A stretch of DNA of 6,555 bases. Origin: an uncultured bacterium (GTDB lineage Bacteria; Bdellovibrionota_C; UBA2361; SZUA-149; CALKYB01). The translations under genes and the position numbers were made by a program. Below the pieces are notes generated by a model. It worked only from the letters and a program-made list of their open reading frames with translations. It was not told where the DNA came from and did not search any database. The DNA is taken from positions 1 to 6,555 of the forward strand of contig CALKYB010000356.1 in the NCBI GenBank assembly GCA_938003565.1. The letters run 5' to 3'. Positions 6,087 to 6,555 of this stretch are shown here, piece after piece; within the stretch, counting starts at the first letter, position 1, and each line of letters begins with the position of its first letter.

Positions 6087-6555
6087 ATGAGCATTCATAC
6101 CCGAGACAATCCTTCAGTTTTGGTGATATCAGGACCGACAGCTAGTGGAAAATCCTCCCTAGCTGTTAATCTGGCTTTGCGGTTGGATGCTGAAATTATA
6201 AATGCTGATAGTGTTCAGTTATATCGAGGCTTTTGTATTGGAGCAGGGGTTCCTAACTTGGAAGAGCGGTGCGGCGTCGTCCATCACCTACTATCGACTC
6301 TAGAGCCGGATCCTGGTCTTGATGTTTTTCAATACAGTGAACTAGCCCGCGAAATAATTGCTGAGATTTCTTCAAGGGGTAAGTTGTCAATAGTTGTCGG
6401 GGGGTCTGGTTTGTATGTTCGCGCACTACTTTCAGGATTGGTTCAAGTCGAGAAGATAGGGCAGAAGGTTAAAGAAGTAGTTTCTAAAAATATTGCCTCA
6501 TTCAGTGCGAACCCCAATGGTGGTACAGTTGCTGAGCAGCTCTATGCTTGGTTGA
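6087..6555 (+). CDS. miaA: tRNA dimethylallyltransferase MiaA, 3'-truncated by the window
   Basis: These are the first 156 codons of MiaA, the enzyme that transfers a dimethylallyl group from DMAPP to N6 of A37 in tRNAs reading UNN codons; the frame is open to the window end. 'GPTASGKS' (16-23) is the P-loop. 'INADSVQLYRG' (38-48) holds the conserved catalytic Asp41 and the DS-Q-YRG signature. 'VHHLL' (65-69) is the HHL motif, and 'VVGGSGLYVRALLSGL' (103-118) is the VGGTGLY motif with Ser for Thr. The usual IGTAKP block reads 'IGAGVP' (51-56), so its Thr and Lys are missing. The start is the first ATG after an in-frame TGA at 6084. No good Shine-Dalgarno precedes it, so translation may depend on mutL upstream. 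About half of the protein, including the usual C-terminal tRNA-binding parts, lies outside the window. Confidence 0.95.
   Translation, partial: MSIHTRDNPSVLVISGPTASGKSSLAVNLALRLDAEIINADSVQLYRGFCIGAGVPNLEERCGVVHHLLSTLEPDPGLDVFQYSELAREIIAEISSRGKLSIVVGGSGLYVRALLSGLVQVEKIGQKVKEVVSKNIASFSANPNGGTVAEQLYAWL

Overview
The window reads as ordinary chromosomal DNA of a Gram-negative bacterium with moderate-to-low GC. The envelope-linked content supports this: a stand-alone heptose-1-phosphate adenylyltransferase (an LPS inner-core precursor enzyme), a membrane-anchored HtrA/DegS-type periplasmic protease, and an exported-looking VWA protein. MutL keeps most of the metal-site motifs of the endonuclease-type MutL proteins, so it is not of the E. 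coli type. I lean weakly towards a deltaproteobacterial or Bdellovibrionota-like lineage, but the window does not prove any taxon.

Layout. (1) Positions 1-1203 (+) hold the C-terminal part of a VWA-domain protein whose start lies before the window; it has a long cysteine-containing insertion after the 'LFTDG' strand. (2) Positions 1259-2470 (+) encode a polytopic GT87-type (GT-C fold) glycosyltransferase with its own Shine-Dalgarno sequence and a GTG start. (3) Positions 2467-2925 (-) encode an RfaE2/HldE-C type nucleotidyltransferase, convergent with gene 2. The two coding regions overlap by 4 bp, and a perfect 10-bp-arm palindrome sits right at the junction. (4) Positions 2926-3077 form a divergent intergenic region with two inverted-repeat structures and a weak promoter candidate. 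(5) Positions 3078-4154, 4167-6047 and 6087-end (all +) are an HtrA-family protease, MutL and the N-terminal part of MiaA. They are separated by only 12 and 39 bp and probably form one operon.

How the genes relate. Genes 2 and 3 both fit envelope glycan synthesis (a polyprenyl-phosphate-sugar-dependent transferase and ADP-heptose supply), although they are transcribed towards each other. The protease is likely to act in envelope protein quality control. mutL and miaA adjacency is a familiar bacterial arrangement linking mismatch repair and tRNA A37 prenylation. No RNA gene, CRISPR array, insertion sequence or phage element was seen. No previously undescribed multi-gene system is evident. The points most worth a second look are the degenerate MutL endonuclease motif, the palindrome at the convergent stop codons, the architecture of the VWA protein, and the unusual 'IGT' region of MiaA.
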